A stretch of DNA of 64,000 bases from Gemmatimonadota bacterium (GCA_016874005.1 VGVQ01000002.1:124001-188000), one strand, 5' to 3'; positions 1 to 9,400 are shown, counted from the first letter of the stretch. Notes: generated from the sequence alone by a model not told the origin. Numbers and translations: made by a program.

Positions 1-645
1 GACGTGTTGCTGATCGCCGACGAGGTGGTCACCGGGTTCGGTCGGACCGGCCGCTGGTTCGCGATGGAGCACTTCGGTGTCGAACCGGACATCATGGTGA
101 CCGGCAAGGGGATCTCCAGCGTCTACTTCCCGATGGCTGCGGTGACGGTAAGTGACAAGATCAACGAGCCGTTTACCAAAGGGACCTATTTCATCCACGG
201 CCACACCCACATGGGCCATCCGGTCGGTTGCGCCACGACCCTCGCGGTGCTCGACGTCATCGAACAGGACAAGCTGGTCGCGAACGCGGCCTCGGTGGGC
301 CCGTATCTGCACCGCCTGCTACGGGAGCGGATCCTGCCCCACCGCCCGGTCGCCGACGTCCGCGGACTCGGCCTCTTGGCGATACTGGAGTTGGTTCGGG
401 ACAAGGAGACGATGGATTTTCCGCCCGTCGAGGCGGACCCGGAGCACCTCTTCCAGGCGATCGCCTACAAGCACGGGCTGTCGTTCTACATGTCGCTGTA
501 CGGACCGCGACGGCCAGGCGCCTTGAAACGCGGCGTTCCGATCTTCATCACCCCGGCGCTGTGCATCACCGAGGCCCAAGTTGACGACCTGGTCGAACGA
601 CTCGACCGGGTGGTTCAGGAATGGGATCAGACGATCGGCGAGTAA
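1..645 (+). CDS. Class-III PLP-dependent aminotransferase, 3' part (5' end outside window)
   Basis: C-terminal ~214 residues of a fold-type I aminotransferase that transfers an amino group using pyridoxal phosphate. The reading frame is open at base 1, so the true start lies upstream. Visible family motifs are ADEVVTGFGRTG, whose Asp contacts the PLP pyridine nitrogen, and VTGKGISS, whose Lys should form the Schiff base. The C-terminal small domain (VRGLGLLAILELV, then FITPALCITEAQ) is complete and ends at a TAA. Substrate cannot be told from this fragment; omega-amino acid or diamine transaminases look most similar. No clear terminator follows in the 174 bases before the next gene. Confidence 0.9.
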   Translation, partial: DVLLIADEVVTGFGRTGRWFAMEHFGVEPDIMVTGKGISSVYFPMAAVTVSDKINEPFTKGTYFIHGHTHMGHPVGCATTLAVLDVIEQDKLVANAASVGPYLHRLLRERILPHRPVADVRGLGLLAILELVRDKETMDFPPVEADPEHLFQAIAYKHGLSFYMSLYGPRRPGALKRGVPIFITPALCITEAQVDDLVERLDRVVQEWDQTIGE

Positions 646-819
646 ACGTCTCACCTGCATCGTTTTGTTAGTCGCTGTACCGAATCGGCCCACTGTGATT
701 CGGCTCACCGCGAGGTAAGTCGTTGTCGCTGCTGGCCCAAATACCCGGCATCCAAACTGCCTTCCCCAAACTGGCGGACCCACACCGAGTCCGCCATCCA
801 CAACACGGGGAAGGAACCA

Positions 820-1263
820 ATGAAACAGTCCGTTGCATTCGCCGCGATCATCGCCGCCCTGAGCGGTTGCCAGTCGGGCTCATTGACCAGTCCGAGCGCC
901 GATCAGGCGGCCAACGACGTGTCGCTCGCCAGCGGTGGCGGCGGCACGGCAGCCACCGTCAGGGTCCGGTGCGAGGTCCGAAGCAACCGGTCCAAGATCT
1001 CGATCGACGGGAACAATTTGACGCCGCTGGGCGGCACCTTCTCGGCCCGGGCGATCAGCGGAGCGAATACCGCTTCCGCCCCGGCAAAGCAGGCCATCGG
1101 AGACGAGGCGGAGTTCGACTTCGACTCGGCGCCGAACGACATTGCCGCCGGCGCGGTCGCGATTGCGCCGGGGTTCATCACGGCAGGCAAAGTGACCGGC
1201 GAGATTCGCAATGGGGCCGGCGCGGTCGTTGCCTCCGCGACGGCAACCTGTCAGACCCGCTGA
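820..1263 (+). CDS. Small predicted lipoprotein of unknown function
   Basis: 147 aa. The N-terminus MKQSVAFAAIIAALSGC is a type II signal peptide with lipobox LSGC, so Cys17 should be lipidated. The mature part is low in complexity at first (Ser/Gly/Ala rich) and then has about 90 residues rich in beta-type alternation with one Cys pair (RVRCEV and ATCQTR), which could form a disulfide. A purine-rich GGGGAAGGAACC lies just before the ATG. I do not recognise the family. It stands alone between the aminotransferase and a convergent dehydrogenase gene. Confidence 0.7.
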   Translation: MKQSVAFAAIIAALSGCQSGSLTSPSADQAANDVSLASGGGGTAATVRVRCEVRSNRSKISIDGNNLTPLGGTFSARAISGANTASAPAKQAIGDEAEFDFDSAPNDIAAGAVAIAPGFITAGKVTGEIRNGAGAVVASATATCQTR

Positions 1264-1287
1264 CGACCGGATACCCGGCGCGGGGAG

Positions 1288-2445
1288 CTACCGCGCCGGG
1301 CGCCCCACCCTGCGGACGTGACTCGGCCCGATTTCGCCCACCGACCGGCACCCGAGCAGCGCCATGGTCCGTTCCACTTCGGCCGTCAGGAGGCCCAGCA
1401 CCCGTTCGACCCCGGCTTGACCCCCGGCCGCCAGGCCGTAGAGGTAGGCCTTGCCGATCGACACCGCGTTGGCGCCGAGCGCGAGTGCCTTCACGACGTG
1501 ATTGCCGCGGCGGACTCCGCCATCCACGATCAGCTCGAGTCGATCCCCCACGGCGTCCCGAATCTCCGCCACGCAATCGATCGGCGCCGGAGCGCCATCG
1601 AGCTGGCGGCCGCCGTGATTGGAAATCATGATCGCGGTTGCCCCCGCCTCGGCGGCCCGTTTGGCATCGGCCACGGACTGAATCCCCTTGAGGACAAAGG
1701 GCCCATCCCACTGACCGCGGAGCCAGGCGACGTCGTCCCAGTTGAGGGTTCGGTCGAACTGCTTGTTGACCCAATCGATCAGCGAGATCGACGACAAGGA
1801 CCCCATCCGGTGGGCGACGTTGGCGAGCTGGAAATCCGGATTCAAGAGCAGGTTGATCGCCCAGCGAGGGTGGGCGGCGAAGCTCGCGAAGCTCTTCAAG
1901 GTGAACCGGGGGGGCATTACCATGCCGTGGATCCGGTCTCGCTCGCGGTTACCGGCGAGGGCCGTGTCCACGGTGAGACAGAGGGCGTGGTACTTGGCCG
2001 CCTTGCAACGCTCCACGAACTCGGTGGTGAGCGACCGATCCTTGAGAATGTAGATCTGGTACATCCACGGTCCGGTCCCGAGCCCGCCGATGTCTTCGAT
2101 GGTGGTGGTGCCCATCGTCGACAGGGTGTAGTAGAGTCCGTACTTCTGAGCGGCTCGCGCGACGGCCGGTTCCGCCTCGTGGTGGAAGAGCCGGGACATC
2201 CCGGTCGGGGCCAGGAACAGCGGCGAGGCGACCTTTCTGCCGAGAATGGTCGTAGCGGTGTCGATCGAGCTGATGTCGCGAAGGTAGTTGGGAAGGAACT
2301 CGTACTCGTCGAACGCCGAGGTGTTCCGGCGCATCGTCCATTCGTCGTCCGCGCCCCCGTCGATGTAGTGAAACATCGGAGCGGGAAGCCGGCGCTCGGC
2401 CTCACGGCGGAGTTGGGCGACGTTGAAGCAGCGGTTCAGAGCCAT
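1288..2445 (-). CDS. FMN-dependent alpha-hydroxy-acid dehydrogenase (L-lactate dehydrogenase / glycolate oxidase family)
   Basis: 385 aa TIM-barrel flavoprotein oxidising an L-2-hydroxy acid to the 2-oxo acid. Family features are visible in order: MFHYIDGGADDEW near the N-terminus (active-site Tyr and glycine-rich loop), LFLAPTGMSRLFHHEAE, the catalytic-base motif SNHGGRQLDG with its His and Arg, and the FMN phosphate site IVDGGVRRGNHVVKAL followed by GANAVSIGKAYLYGL. The length is normal for LldD. No membrane segment or signal peptide is seen, so it is probably cytoplasmic or peripheral. Substrate (lactate, glycolate, mandelate) is not resolved. Divergent from the ICL/PEPM gene across 151 bases. 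Confidence 0.9.
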   Translation of the reverse strand: MALNRCFNVAQLRREAERRLPAPMFHYIDGGADDEWTMRRNTSAFDEYEFLPNYLRDISSIDTATTILGRKVASPLFLAPTGMSRLFHHEAEPAVARAAQKYGLYYTLSTMGTTTIEDIGGLGTGPWMYQIYILKDRSLTTEFVERCKAAKYHALCLTVDTALAGNRERDRIHGMVMPPRFTLKSFASFAAHPRWAINLLLNPDFQLANVAHRMGSLSSISLIDWVNKQFDRTLNWDDVAWLRGQWDGPFVLKGIQSVADAKRAAEAGATAIMISNHGGRQLDGAPAPIDCVAEIRDAVGDRLELIVDGGVRRGNHVVKALALGANAVSIGKAYLYGLAAGGQAGVERVLGLLTAEVERTMALLGCRSVGEIGPSHVRRVGRPAR

Positions 2446-2596
2446 GGCGCGGAACCTACCGCGCCGGCGGGTCCGGCGGAATCCCGCCTCGGGCTCGCCT
2501 CACCGGCCGCCAACATCGGGTCGCTCGCCAGCCGTTGGTACCTCAGGTAGAATAACCGGTACCGAAGTCTTGCCCCGCCTTCCGTGAGGTCTGCTC

Positions 2597-3418
2597 ATGT
2601 CCCCGTCCGCGCGCCTCGACCGTATCCGCCGCGATTTCCGCGATCTCCATCGAGCCGGCTGCTTCTTGATCCCCAATCCCTGGGACGTGGGGAGCGCCAG
2701 GTATCTCGCCGCCCGGGGAGTCAAGGCGCTCGCCACGACCAGCAGCGGATTCGCCTGGACCCTTGGCAAGGCCGACACCCAGGTCACCGTGGACCAGGCG
2801 TTGGCCCATTTCGCCGCCGTGGCCGAGGCGGTGGAGATCGGGGTGAACGGCGACTTCGAGGGGGCCTACGCCGTCGACCCTGACGCGGTGGCGCGCAAGG
2901 TGACCCGGGCGGTGGCCACCGGGGTGGCCGGCCTCTCGGTGGAGGACTCGACCGGCCGGGCCGACGATCCGTTGTTCGGGTTCGATTTGGCCGTCGCCCG
3001 GGTCAAGGCCGCCCGTGAGGCGATCGACCGTTCCGGCACCGGTGTCCTGCTCACCGGCCGATCCGAGGGTTTCATCGCGGGGCGGCCCGACCTGACCGAA
3101 ACGATTCGGCGACTCCAGGCCTATCGGGCCGCCGGCGCGGAATGCCTCTATGCGCCCGGGATCCGGACCGCGGAGGAGATCGCCGCCGTGGTTCGGGCGG
3201 TGGCGCCGGCGCCGGTCAACGTCCTGGTGGGCGGGAATTTCACCACCGTCGCGGCGTTAGGGGCGCTGGGCGTGCGCCGAATCAGCGTCGGGGGTGCTTT
3301 GGCGCGGGCCGCTTGGCACGGATTCATGGGTGCGGTCGACGAGATCCTGACCGAGGGCACCTTCAATCGACTCACCGAGGCCCGGCCGTTCTCGGAGATC
3401 GACGGTCTCTTCCACTAA
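2597..3418 (+). CDS. Isocitrate lyase / phosphoenolpyruvate mutase family protein
   Basis: 273 aa (beta/alpha)8 protein of the ICL/PEPM superfamily, which cleaves or rearranges C-C or C-P bonds of 2-oxo-acid-like substrates with Mg2+. Seen: IPNPWDVGSARYLAARG at the first strands, NGDFEGAY (metal-binding Asp), SVEDSTG (Glu/Asp pair) and TGRSEGF. The KKCGH catalytic loop of true isocitrate lyase is absent, so it belongs to the small stand-alone group (oxaloacetate decarboxylase or carboxyvinyl-phosphonate mutase-like). The actual reaction cannot be named. Near the middle the frame reads GCG TTA GGG, one of the rare TTA codons of this region. Confidence 0.85.
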   Translation: MSPSARLDRIRRDFRDLHRAGCFLIPNPWDVGSARYLAARGVKALATTSSGFAWTLGKADTQVTVDQALAHFAAVAEAVEIGVNGDFEGAYAVDPDAVARKVTRAVATGVAGLSVEDSTGRADDPLFGFDLAVARVKAAREAIDRSGTGVLLTGRSEGFIAGRPDLTETIRRLQAYRAAGAECLYAPGIRTAEEIAAVVRAVAPAPVNVLVGGNFTTVAALGALGVRRISVGGALARAAWHGFMGAVDEILTEGTFNRLTEARPFSEIDGLFH

Positions 3419-3485
3419 CGCCCCGAGCCGCACTCGAAGCCCGGTCGCGGCCCAGCCATGATCGATCGCCTTGCCGGCCTCGCGG

Positions 3486-5024
3486 CTACCAATCGGTCGG
3501 CCGGTAGTCCTTGAGGAACTTCCCCCAGAGGTGCTCGCCGGTGTTGAATCCGGCGATGATCGGATCGACGATCCGGGCCGCGCCGTCGACGATGTCGAGC
3601 GGCGGGTGGAATCCGTGATTGGCGGTCTTCCGAGCGGCGATCACTTCGACATCCTCGTCGGTCACCCAGCCCGTATCCACCGCGTTCATGTGGATCCCGT
3701 CGCCGTGATAGTCGGTCGCGGAGGTACGGGTCATCATGTTGAGGGCGGCCTTGGCCATGTTGGTGTGCGGATGCCGAGTCGTCTTGAAACGGCGATAGAA
3801 CTGCCCCTCGACCGCCGACACGTTGACGATGTGTTTGTCCCGTTCCGGGGTCCGGACGAGCAGGGGTTTGAGCCGAGCGCAGAGGACGAACGGTGCGACG
3901 GCGTTGACGAGTTGCACCTCGAGCAGCTCGACCGTGCTCACCTCGGCGAGAAGGAGGCGCCAGGAGTTGCGATCGCGAAGGTCGAGCTGCTGGAGGTCCT
4001 GGTCGAGCCGGCCAATCGGGAATAGGGCCTGCTGTCCGGCGACCTCGTCGGGCAGCAGTCGTGCCTGGGAGAGGAGCGCGGCGTGGGTCAGGCCGACCGC
4101 TTCGGCCGAAGCCTCGGCTCCAGAACCCTCGGTAGGCCCCTCGGGAAGAAGGTGATAGCCGCGCAACCCCTGGTACGGTCCGAGGAGACGCCGGAGATCG
4201 GCCGGCAGCTGCGCTTGTGAAGCGGTCTCGCGCTCCAGCATGTGCTGGTAATATTCGGGCGGGCGCCTGACCGTCTGACAGGCGTTGTTGACGATGAAGT
4301 CGAGCCGCGTCTTGGTGGAGAGCAGGTGCTGGCAGAAGGCCTCGACGCTCGGGGTGTGGCGGAGGTCGAGACCGAAGATCTCGAGGCGGTCGGCCCAATC
4401 GCCAAAGTCCGCCTCGTTGGCGTATCGGGCCGCCGCGTCCCGCGGAAACCGCGTCGTGACGATGAGCCGCGCCCCGCTCCGAAGCAACTTGATACCGGCC
4501 TGGTAGCCGATCTTCACCCGCCCGCCGGTCAGCAGCGCCACTCGGCCGCGGAGGTCGGCCAACTCGGTTCGCTTCCGGAAATTGAACCCGGCGCACGAGG
4601 GGCAGAGCTGATCGTAGAAGTGGTGGATCGCGTCGTAGTGTTCCTTGCAGACGTAGCAATGCTTCGGCTCGATCGCCTCGCGGAAATCGGGATCGTCGAC
4701 GTCATCAGGATCGCCGGAGCCCGGGGCAAACACGTTCGGAGTGGTGTAGACGGTCTGGCGGCGAAGCCTGCGGATCCCGGTCTCCGACAGATGGGTCTCG
4801 ATCCGCCGAGCGCGGGCGGCCTTGCGTTCGACCCGGGCCGCCTTGACCACCTGGCGCCGCGCCAGTGCATCGGGTCGGGACACCTCGCCGGCCAAACGAA
4901 GCAATCGGACCCGCTCCGGCTCGGGCAGATCGGCGAGCAGGGCCCGGTCGGCGGCGATCGCTTCGAGCAGATCGGCGGCGCGAGCGGCGCGGGCGCGCAG
5001 GTCGTCGGGGGATTCGGTTGCCAT
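3486..5024 (-). CDS. Large SDR-family protein with an N-terminal CxxC...CxxC zinc motif
   Basis: 512 aa from the ATG at 5024; the open frame extends 33 codons upstream, but that stretch is Pro/Arg-rich and looks non-coding. Residues 1-100 are Arg/Ala-rich helix. C123-x2-C126 and C141-x2-C144, with several His between them, resemble a structural zinc site. A Rossmann fold begins at residue 166 (TGGRVKIG, in place of TGxxxGxG) and VNNACQT matches the NNAG position. At the usual YxxxK site the sequence reads HTNMAKAAL, so the Lys is kept but the catalytic Tyr is replaced. It is therefore an SDR-fold protein of uncertain chemistry, twice the usual SDR length. Confidence 0.85.
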   Translation of the reverse strand: MATESPDDLRARAARAADLLEAIAADRALLADLPEPERVRLLRLAGEVSRPDALARRQVVKAARVERKAARARRIETHLSETGIRRLRRQTVYTTPNVFAPGSGDPDDVDDPDFREAIEPKHCYVCKEHYDAIHHFYDQLCPSCAGFNFRKRTELADLRGRVALLTGGRVKIGYQAGIKLLRSGARLIVTTRFPRDAAARYANEADFGDWADRLEIFGLDLRHTPSVEAFCQHLLSTKTRLDFIVNNACQTVRRPPEYYQHMLERETASQAQLPADLRRLLGPYQGLRGYHLLPEGPTEGSGAEASAEAVGLTHAALLSQARLLPDEVAGQQALFPIGRLDQDLQQLDLRDRNSWRLLLAEVSTVELLEVQLVNAVAPFVLCARLKPLLVRTPERDKHIVNVSAVEGQFYRRFKTTRHPHTNMAKAALNMMTRTSATDYHGDGIHMNAVDTGWVTDEDVEVIAARKTANHGFHPPLDIVDGAARIVDPIIAGFNTGEHLWGKFLKDYRPTDW

Positions 5025-5126
5025 GGGCGGGGACAAATTAGCGGGGCGGTCACCGCCCGGCGAGGCCGGTCGGCGAGGGTTGGGCGAATCGCCGCCCAAA
5101 GGCCGCCCACTTGGCCGGCCCACGTC

Positions 5127-6221
5127 TCAGCGCAGCCGGAGCCCGAGTCGCTCGGCCTCGCGAGCCAGGGCGGCCCGATCCGCCCGGACCAGGCGGCCGA
5201 AGGTCGCCACCTCCACGGTCGGCGGCCCCTTCCCGGTGGTCCGCTCCCAGACCCCGGCGATTCGGCCATCGAGGAGCACCACCGGAGCGATCCACCCTTG
5301 GGGCCGATAGACCCTGGTTCGCAGGTGAGCGGGAAAGAGCCGGCTGGCCTGCCTCGACATCGCCACGGTATAGGGGTCGAAGAACGGCAACAGCCGGGCT
5401 CCACGCGGGGTTTTGACCGCGTCGAGGGGGCGCCGATCGCGAGCGAGGAGCCAGGCCCGCCAGCCGTCCACCGTCACCGGGATCAACTCGTCGGCCAGCT
5501 CCCGGAAAACCCGTTTGGCCGCGGCCCCCTCGGCACCGAGCCAGCGGGCGAACTCCTCGGGCGTCGAAGGACCGTAGCTCGCCAGGAACTTGCGGGCCAC
5601 GGCCCGGAGCGCGGGGGCGGATTGGGTCGGCGTTAGGCGCCCCAGCCACCGATCCGGCCGCACGAAGGTCACCTTCTGCGCCTCGCTGGGCCCGAAGCAG
5701 AGCCCCCCTCGGAAGGCGAGCGGTTTGAGGAGCGTGCCCCAGCCCGACTGGAGAAAGGTGCCGAGCTTGGGGTTTCCGGTGCGGCGCGCGACCCGTTGGG
5801 CCAGGGCCTGACGACTGACGCCACGTTCCGACAGCTCCGCCAGGCAGGCCGACAGGAGCCGATCGAGTCCCACCTGGGTGACCCCGAAATAGCGAAGCCA
5901 CGACGGGCGGAGGAAATGTCGCAGGGTGCTCATCGCCCCGATCAGGTCGGGATAGTCGGCCCGGGCGATCAGATGGAGCGTCCCGCGCATCGCCCAGGTC
6001 TTGACCAGCGACCGGTCGTCCCAGAGGGCGCGGCGAACCCGGTCGGATGCCGGCCGGTCGATCCGGACGGCCAAGGCGTGCTCGGCCGCGGACATGAGCT
6101 GGGCGTGGAGCCCGCCGATCGCGGAGACGACGGAGAGCCAGCGGCGTGCCGGTGCCGGCTCGACCAAATGATGCCGAGTCAGCCGCCAGGCGGTGACTTG
6201 GGCCATCTCGGCCTGGAGCAT
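5127..6221 (-). CDS. Winged-helix DNA-binding protein of the AlkZ/YcaQ family (HTH_42)
   Basis: 364 aa. It resembles the HTH_42 proteins that include the DNA glycosylases AlkZ and YcaQ, which excise alkylated or crosslinked bases. Seen: GLHAQLMSAAEHALAVRI near residue 28, in the place where AlkZ has its QxQ motif, then KTWAMRGTLHL and near the C-terminus FFDPYTVAMSRQ and YRPQGWIAPVVLLDGRIAG. The start ATG at 6221 overlaps the upstream stop by one base (TGATG), which fixes the start and suggests translational coupling. Open frame continues far upstream in the shadow of the next gene. Glycosylase activity is inferred from the family only. Confidence 0.82.
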   Translation of the reverse strand: MLQAEMAQVTAWRLTRHHLVEPAPARRWLSVVSAIGGLHAQLMSAAEHALAVRIDRPASDRVRRALWDDRSLVKTWAMRGTLHLIARADYPDLIGAMSTLRHFLRPSWLRYFGVTQVGLDRLLSACLAELSERGVSRQALAQRVARRTGNPKLGTFLQSGWGTLLKPLAFRGGLCFGPSEAQKVTFVRPDRWLGRLTPTQSAPALRAVARKFLASYGPSTPEEFARWLGAEGAAAKRVFRELADELIPVTVDGWRAWLLARDRRPLDAVKTPRGARLLPFFDPYTVAMSRQASRLFPAHLRTRVYRPQGWIAPVVLLDGRIAGVWERTTGKGPPTVEVATFGRLVRADRAALAREAERLGLRLR

Positions 6222-7417
6222 CAGGGGGCGGCGAGGGTCGCGGCGGGGAGGGTGTTCCAGCCTGGCCAGGCGACCGGGGCGCGAACCACCCGTACTGCCG
6301 GGCGGCCGTCGAGCGGCGCCGCGGTGACCTCGGTCCGGTAGCCGGTTCGCTGCCGGTTGGCGAATCGGGTGGCGGGCCCCGCGAGAAATCGCCGAGCCGA
6401 CGCGCTGTCGTCCCAGACGGTGTAGAGCACGATGGCGGGCCCGCCATCGGTCCGATAGACCCGGTAACGATCGCCGCCCCAACCTAACGGCAACTCCTGG
6501 AGCACCTCGCCGCCGCCCCGCATCTCGGTTGCCCAGATCTTGAGCTCGAGCTCGCCCATGGTGTCCTCGTGGATCACCGAGTCGGCGGCCGCCACGAAGC
6601 GGACCGGGCGGGGACGGTCGCCGGACTGGTACCGTTCGGGGTGGAGGATCTGCTCGGTCGACTCCGGAAGGGTCTCCCGGCTCGGCAGGGCTCCTCGCCC
6701 CTGGCTTCCCCACCACCGCATGAATTCCGCGCCGCCCAAGTACGGGAACACCAGTCCCTCTCTGAGGATGAGCGGCGCTCGGCTGAACACGGGCATCGAG
6801 GTCTGCGCGGTCTTGACCTGGTCCCGGTACAGGTCCCAGAAGTCCGGTGAGGCGAGCATCGACTTGTCCGGCATCACGACGCCCATCATCGCGATGGTGG
6901 CGTGCCCCTCGAGGACGGCCTGGGAGGCCGCCAGCCGGTCGCCGTTGGTGACGTCCTTGAGCATCGACTCGAGCGGAAGCTGTTCGTGCTGCAGGGCGTG
7001 GACCAGCTCGTGGGCCAACACCAGGCGGAGTTGATCGGCCTTGGAGCCCTCGACCGCGTAGAGGGTGGTCGAATCGGGGTCGTAGTAGCCCACCACCTGT
7101 TCGGCGTAGAGCGGGAGCAGCAGCGCTTTCAGGTCGATCGAATCCGGCAACAGCCCGAGGAGGCCGTATCCGGCGGTGATCCCCCGGACCTTGGCGTCGG
7201 GAAACCCCTGGGCCAGCTTGGCGAGGAGATACCCACGGGCTTCGGCCTTGGTGCGCATGGCGAACTTGGGCTTGGCCCGAAAGCGCAGACCCACGGCTTC
7301 TTCGACCATCGGGACCAGGCTATCGACGGTGGCCTGGACGGAACCGCCGCTGCCGGGGGCGGGCCCCCGGCAGGCCGCGCCGAGGAAGGCCAGGATCGCG
7401 ACGGTCCGAGGACCCAC
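6221..7417 (-). CDS. Exported HExxH metalloprotease-like protein
   Basis: 398 aa. The start is taken as the GTG at 7417, one base after the TAA of the prepilin peptidase gene (TAA-C-GTG); an in-frame TTG lies at 7432. A short hydrophobic leader (AILAFLGAAC) may be a degenerate lipobox or an ordinary signal peptide. The catalytic signature HELVHALQHEQ with a downstream EGHA matches gluzincin-type zinc sites: two His in HExxH plus a later Glu. Family and substrate are not recognised. It lies in a four-gene leftward run with RNA methyltransferase, prepilin peptidase and the AlkZ-like gene. Confidence 0.75.
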   Translation of the reverse strand: MGPRTVAILAFLGAACRGPAPGSGGSVQATVDSLVPMVEEAVGLRFRAKPKFAMRTKAEARGYLLAKLAQGFPDAKVRGITAGYGLLGLLPDSIDLKALLLPLYAEQVVGYYDPDSTTLYAVEGSKADQLRLVLAHELVHALQHEQLPLESMLKDVTNGDRLAASQAVLEGHATIAMMGVVMPDKSMLASPDFWDLYRDQVKTAQTSMPVFSRAPLILREGLVFPYLGGAEFMRWWGSQGRGALPSRETLPESTEQILHPERYQSGDRPRPVRFVAAADSVIHEDTMGELELKIWATEMRGGGEVLQELPLGWGGDRYRVYRTDGGPAIVLYTVWDDSASARRFLAGPATRFANRQRTGYRTEVTAAPLDGRPAVRVVRAPVAWPGWNTLPAATLAAP

Positions 7418-7418
7418 G

Positions 7419-8192
7419 TTAGGCGGCCCCAACGAAGCCGCGATACCACTCGATCAGCGCCGGGCCGACCAGGTAGCTCAGCATCGCGCCGATGGCGAGG
7501 AACACCCCGAAGGGGACCAGCTTCTTCTTGCCCCGCAGCGCCATCGGGAGGAAGATCAGGGTACCGGAGAGGGCGCCGAGGAAGATCGTCAGGAGGACCC
7601 CCTGCCACCCGACGAACGCGCCCACCATGGCCATCATCTTGATGTCCCCCCCGCCCATGGCCTCCTCCTTGAAGGCCAGGGTGCCTAACCACCCGACCAA
7701 CCAGAGGAGCCCGAAGCCGACCGCTCCCCCGATCAACGCTGCCACGAGGGCCCCGGCTCCACCGGCCGCGGCAAGGCCGAGGCCGACCACCAGCCCACCC
7801 AGGGTGAATTCGTCCGGGATGAGGTATTTGCGGGCATCGGTCATCGCGATGCCGAGGAGGACGGTGAGGAAGAAGGCGCCCTGGGCGGCCTCGAGCGAGA
7901 GGCCGTGACGCCAGGCCATGAACGCGAAGATCGCGGCAGTGGCGAGTTCGACCAACGGATAGAGCCTGCCGATGGCGGCCTGGCAGCCGCGGCACCGGCC
8001 CCGAAGCACGAGCCACGACAGGATCGGGATAATGTCGAACCAGGCGAGCTGGTAGCCGCACGAAGGACACCTGGACCGGGGCGAGACCACCGATTGCTCG
8101 GCCGGCCACCGCACAATGCAGACATTGAGGAAGCTCCCGATGACGGCGCCGAACACCGCGGCGATGCCCGCCAGGAGCGCGTTATGCGCCAC
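7419..8192 (-). CDS. pilD: Type IV prepilin peptidase / N-methyltransferase (A24 family)
   Basis: 257 aa polytopic membrane protein that cleaves the leader of type IV pilin-like proteins and methylates the new N-terminus. Seen: FGAVIGSFLNVCIVRWP at the N-terminus, the zinc-binding pairs CPSC and CRGC of the cytoplasmic methyltransferase domain, and the catalytic aspartates in TDARKYLIPDE and GGGDIKMMA. Seven or eight hydrophobic segments follow the family plan. It starts at a GTG at 8192 and overlaps the end of the SpoU gene by 11 bases. No pilin genes are nearby, so its substrates are encoded elsewhere. Confidence 0.93.
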   Translation of the reverse strand: MAHNALLAGIAAVFGAVIGSFLNVCIVRWPAEQSVVSPRSRCPSCGYQLAWFDIIPILSWLVLRGRCRGCQAAIGRLYPLVELATAAIFAFMAWRHGLSLEAAQGAFFLTVLLGIAMTDARKYLIPDEFTLGGLVVGLGLAAAGGAGALVAALIGGAVGFGLLWLVGWLGTLAFKEEAMGGGDIKMMAMVGAFVGWQGVLLTIFLGALSGTLIFLPMALRGKKKLVPFGVFLAIGAMLSYLVGPALIEWYRGFVGAA

Positions 8193-8982
8193 GCAGCACC
8201 TCGTAGAGGAGAATCCCGCCCGCCACCGCCACGTTGAGCGACTCCGCGGCCGGAATCATCGGTATGGTGACCCGCTGACTCGCCGCCACCGCGACCGCCG
8301 ACCGTCCCCCATGTCCCTCGTTGCCCAGCACCAGGGCAAGGGGCTTGCCACGATCGTGGCGGGGCAACGGAGTCCCCCCAGTTCCGGCGGCCACCACCCG
8401 GACATGGCGGGCCCTGAGCCACTCGAGTACGGTCTCGGGGTCGGCCGCGACGACCGGGAATCGGAACGCCGCCCCCATGGTCGACCGGAGCGTCTTCGGG
8501 TTGCCGATCTCGGCCGTCCCTGGCAGGGTCACCACGCCACGGGCTCCCAGCGCCCACGCGGTCCGCACCAGGGTGCCGACGTTGCCGGGATCCTGGACCG
8601 CGTCGAGCACCACGATGACGGCCTCTTTGTCCGTGGGGATGTCGTCGAGGCTCCAATGGCGAAGCGCCACGACCGCGAGGACGCCTTGGGGGTGCTCGGT
8701 CGCCGCGAGTTCGGTCAACTCGGCATCGGAGGCATCGACCACCGGGCCATGTCGAGTCAAGGTCGCGTGGAGGGCCCGGCCCCGGTCACTGGTGTCGAGG
8801 GTGGGGCTCACCACGACACCGCGGATCTCGATCCTGGCGGCGAGGGCTTCCTCGACCAAGCGGACACCCTCGGCAAGGCAGAGCCCTCGCCGCTCTCGGC
8901 CTCGGCGCCGGTGGAGATCGCGGATCGTGGTGTGCAGCGGATGCCCCAATCGGCCTCGGTGTTGGGCGATCGACGCCCGCAT
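8182..8982 (-). CDS. TrmH/SpoU-family RNA 2'-O-methyltransferase
   Basis: 266 aa. Transfers a methyl group from S-adenosylmethionine to a ribose 2'-OH of rRNA or tRNA. The three knotted-fold motifs are present in order: DPGNVGTLVRTA (motif 1), LALVLGNEGHG (motif 2) and IPMIPAAESLNVAVAGGILLYE-like motif 3 at the C-terminus. The first ~95 residues form the substrate-binding domain of the L30e-like type (LCLAEGVRLVEEAL). Target nucleotide is not deducible. First gene of a leftward overlapping run. A perfect 11-bp hairpin lies 13 bases upstream of its ATG. Confidence 0.92.
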   Translation of the reverse strand: MRASIAQHRGRLGHPLHTTIRDLHRRRGRERRGLCLAEGVRLVEEALAARIEIRGVVVSPTLDTSDRGRALHATLTRHGPVVDASDAELTELAATEHPQGVLAVVALRHWSLDDIPTDKEAVIVVLDAVQDPGNVGTLVRTAWALGARGVVTLPGTAEIGNPKTLRSTMGAAFRFPVVAADPETVLEWLRARHVRVVAAGTGGTPLPRHDRGKPLALVLGNEGHGGRSAVAVAASQRVTIPMIPAAESLNVAVAGGILLYEVLRGA

Positions 8983-8994
8983 GGTCGCCGGGCG

Positions 8995-9023
8995 ACCGGC
9001 CGGCCGTCAAGGGGCCGGCCGGT
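8995..9023 (-). other. Perfect 11-bp GC hairpin in the 5' leader of the SpoU gene
   Basis: ACCGGCCGGCC and GGCCGGCCGGT flank a 7-base loop. On the transcript of the leftward gene it would end 13 bases before the start codon, close to the ribosome site. There is no T tract, so a simple terminator is unlikely. Attenuator or protein-binding roles are possible but unproven, and GC-rich arms arise more easily by chance here. Confidence 0.45.
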
Positions 9024-9400
9024 GGCCGGGCGCCAGCATCGGGATTACCGAGGCAGCCGACGTCATCGGACCCTGGCGTTCGCGGGGCGCCCGCTCGATG
9101 CGCCCGGGGGACCCGCCGAGCTGCCCCACAGCGGCAACCAGGACGTGGCTGCCGCCCTTTGAAGTGTCAATCAGCAGCCGGATCGGAGCTGGGCGGTTGG
9201 TCCCTCCACTTCCCGACCGCGGTGGCCTCGCTGGACCAATCGTGGTGCTAGCTCAGCACTTCCGCGTTCAGGCCGCTTGATGTCCACCAACCCCGGCAGC
9301 GCCTCGAGCCGGGGCCCACAGGCCCCTCACTACGCGTGACACCGTCATCGCCGCCCCTTCACCGTGCCTTCACGGCTGGCCCGTTAGCTTCGCTTCCTGT

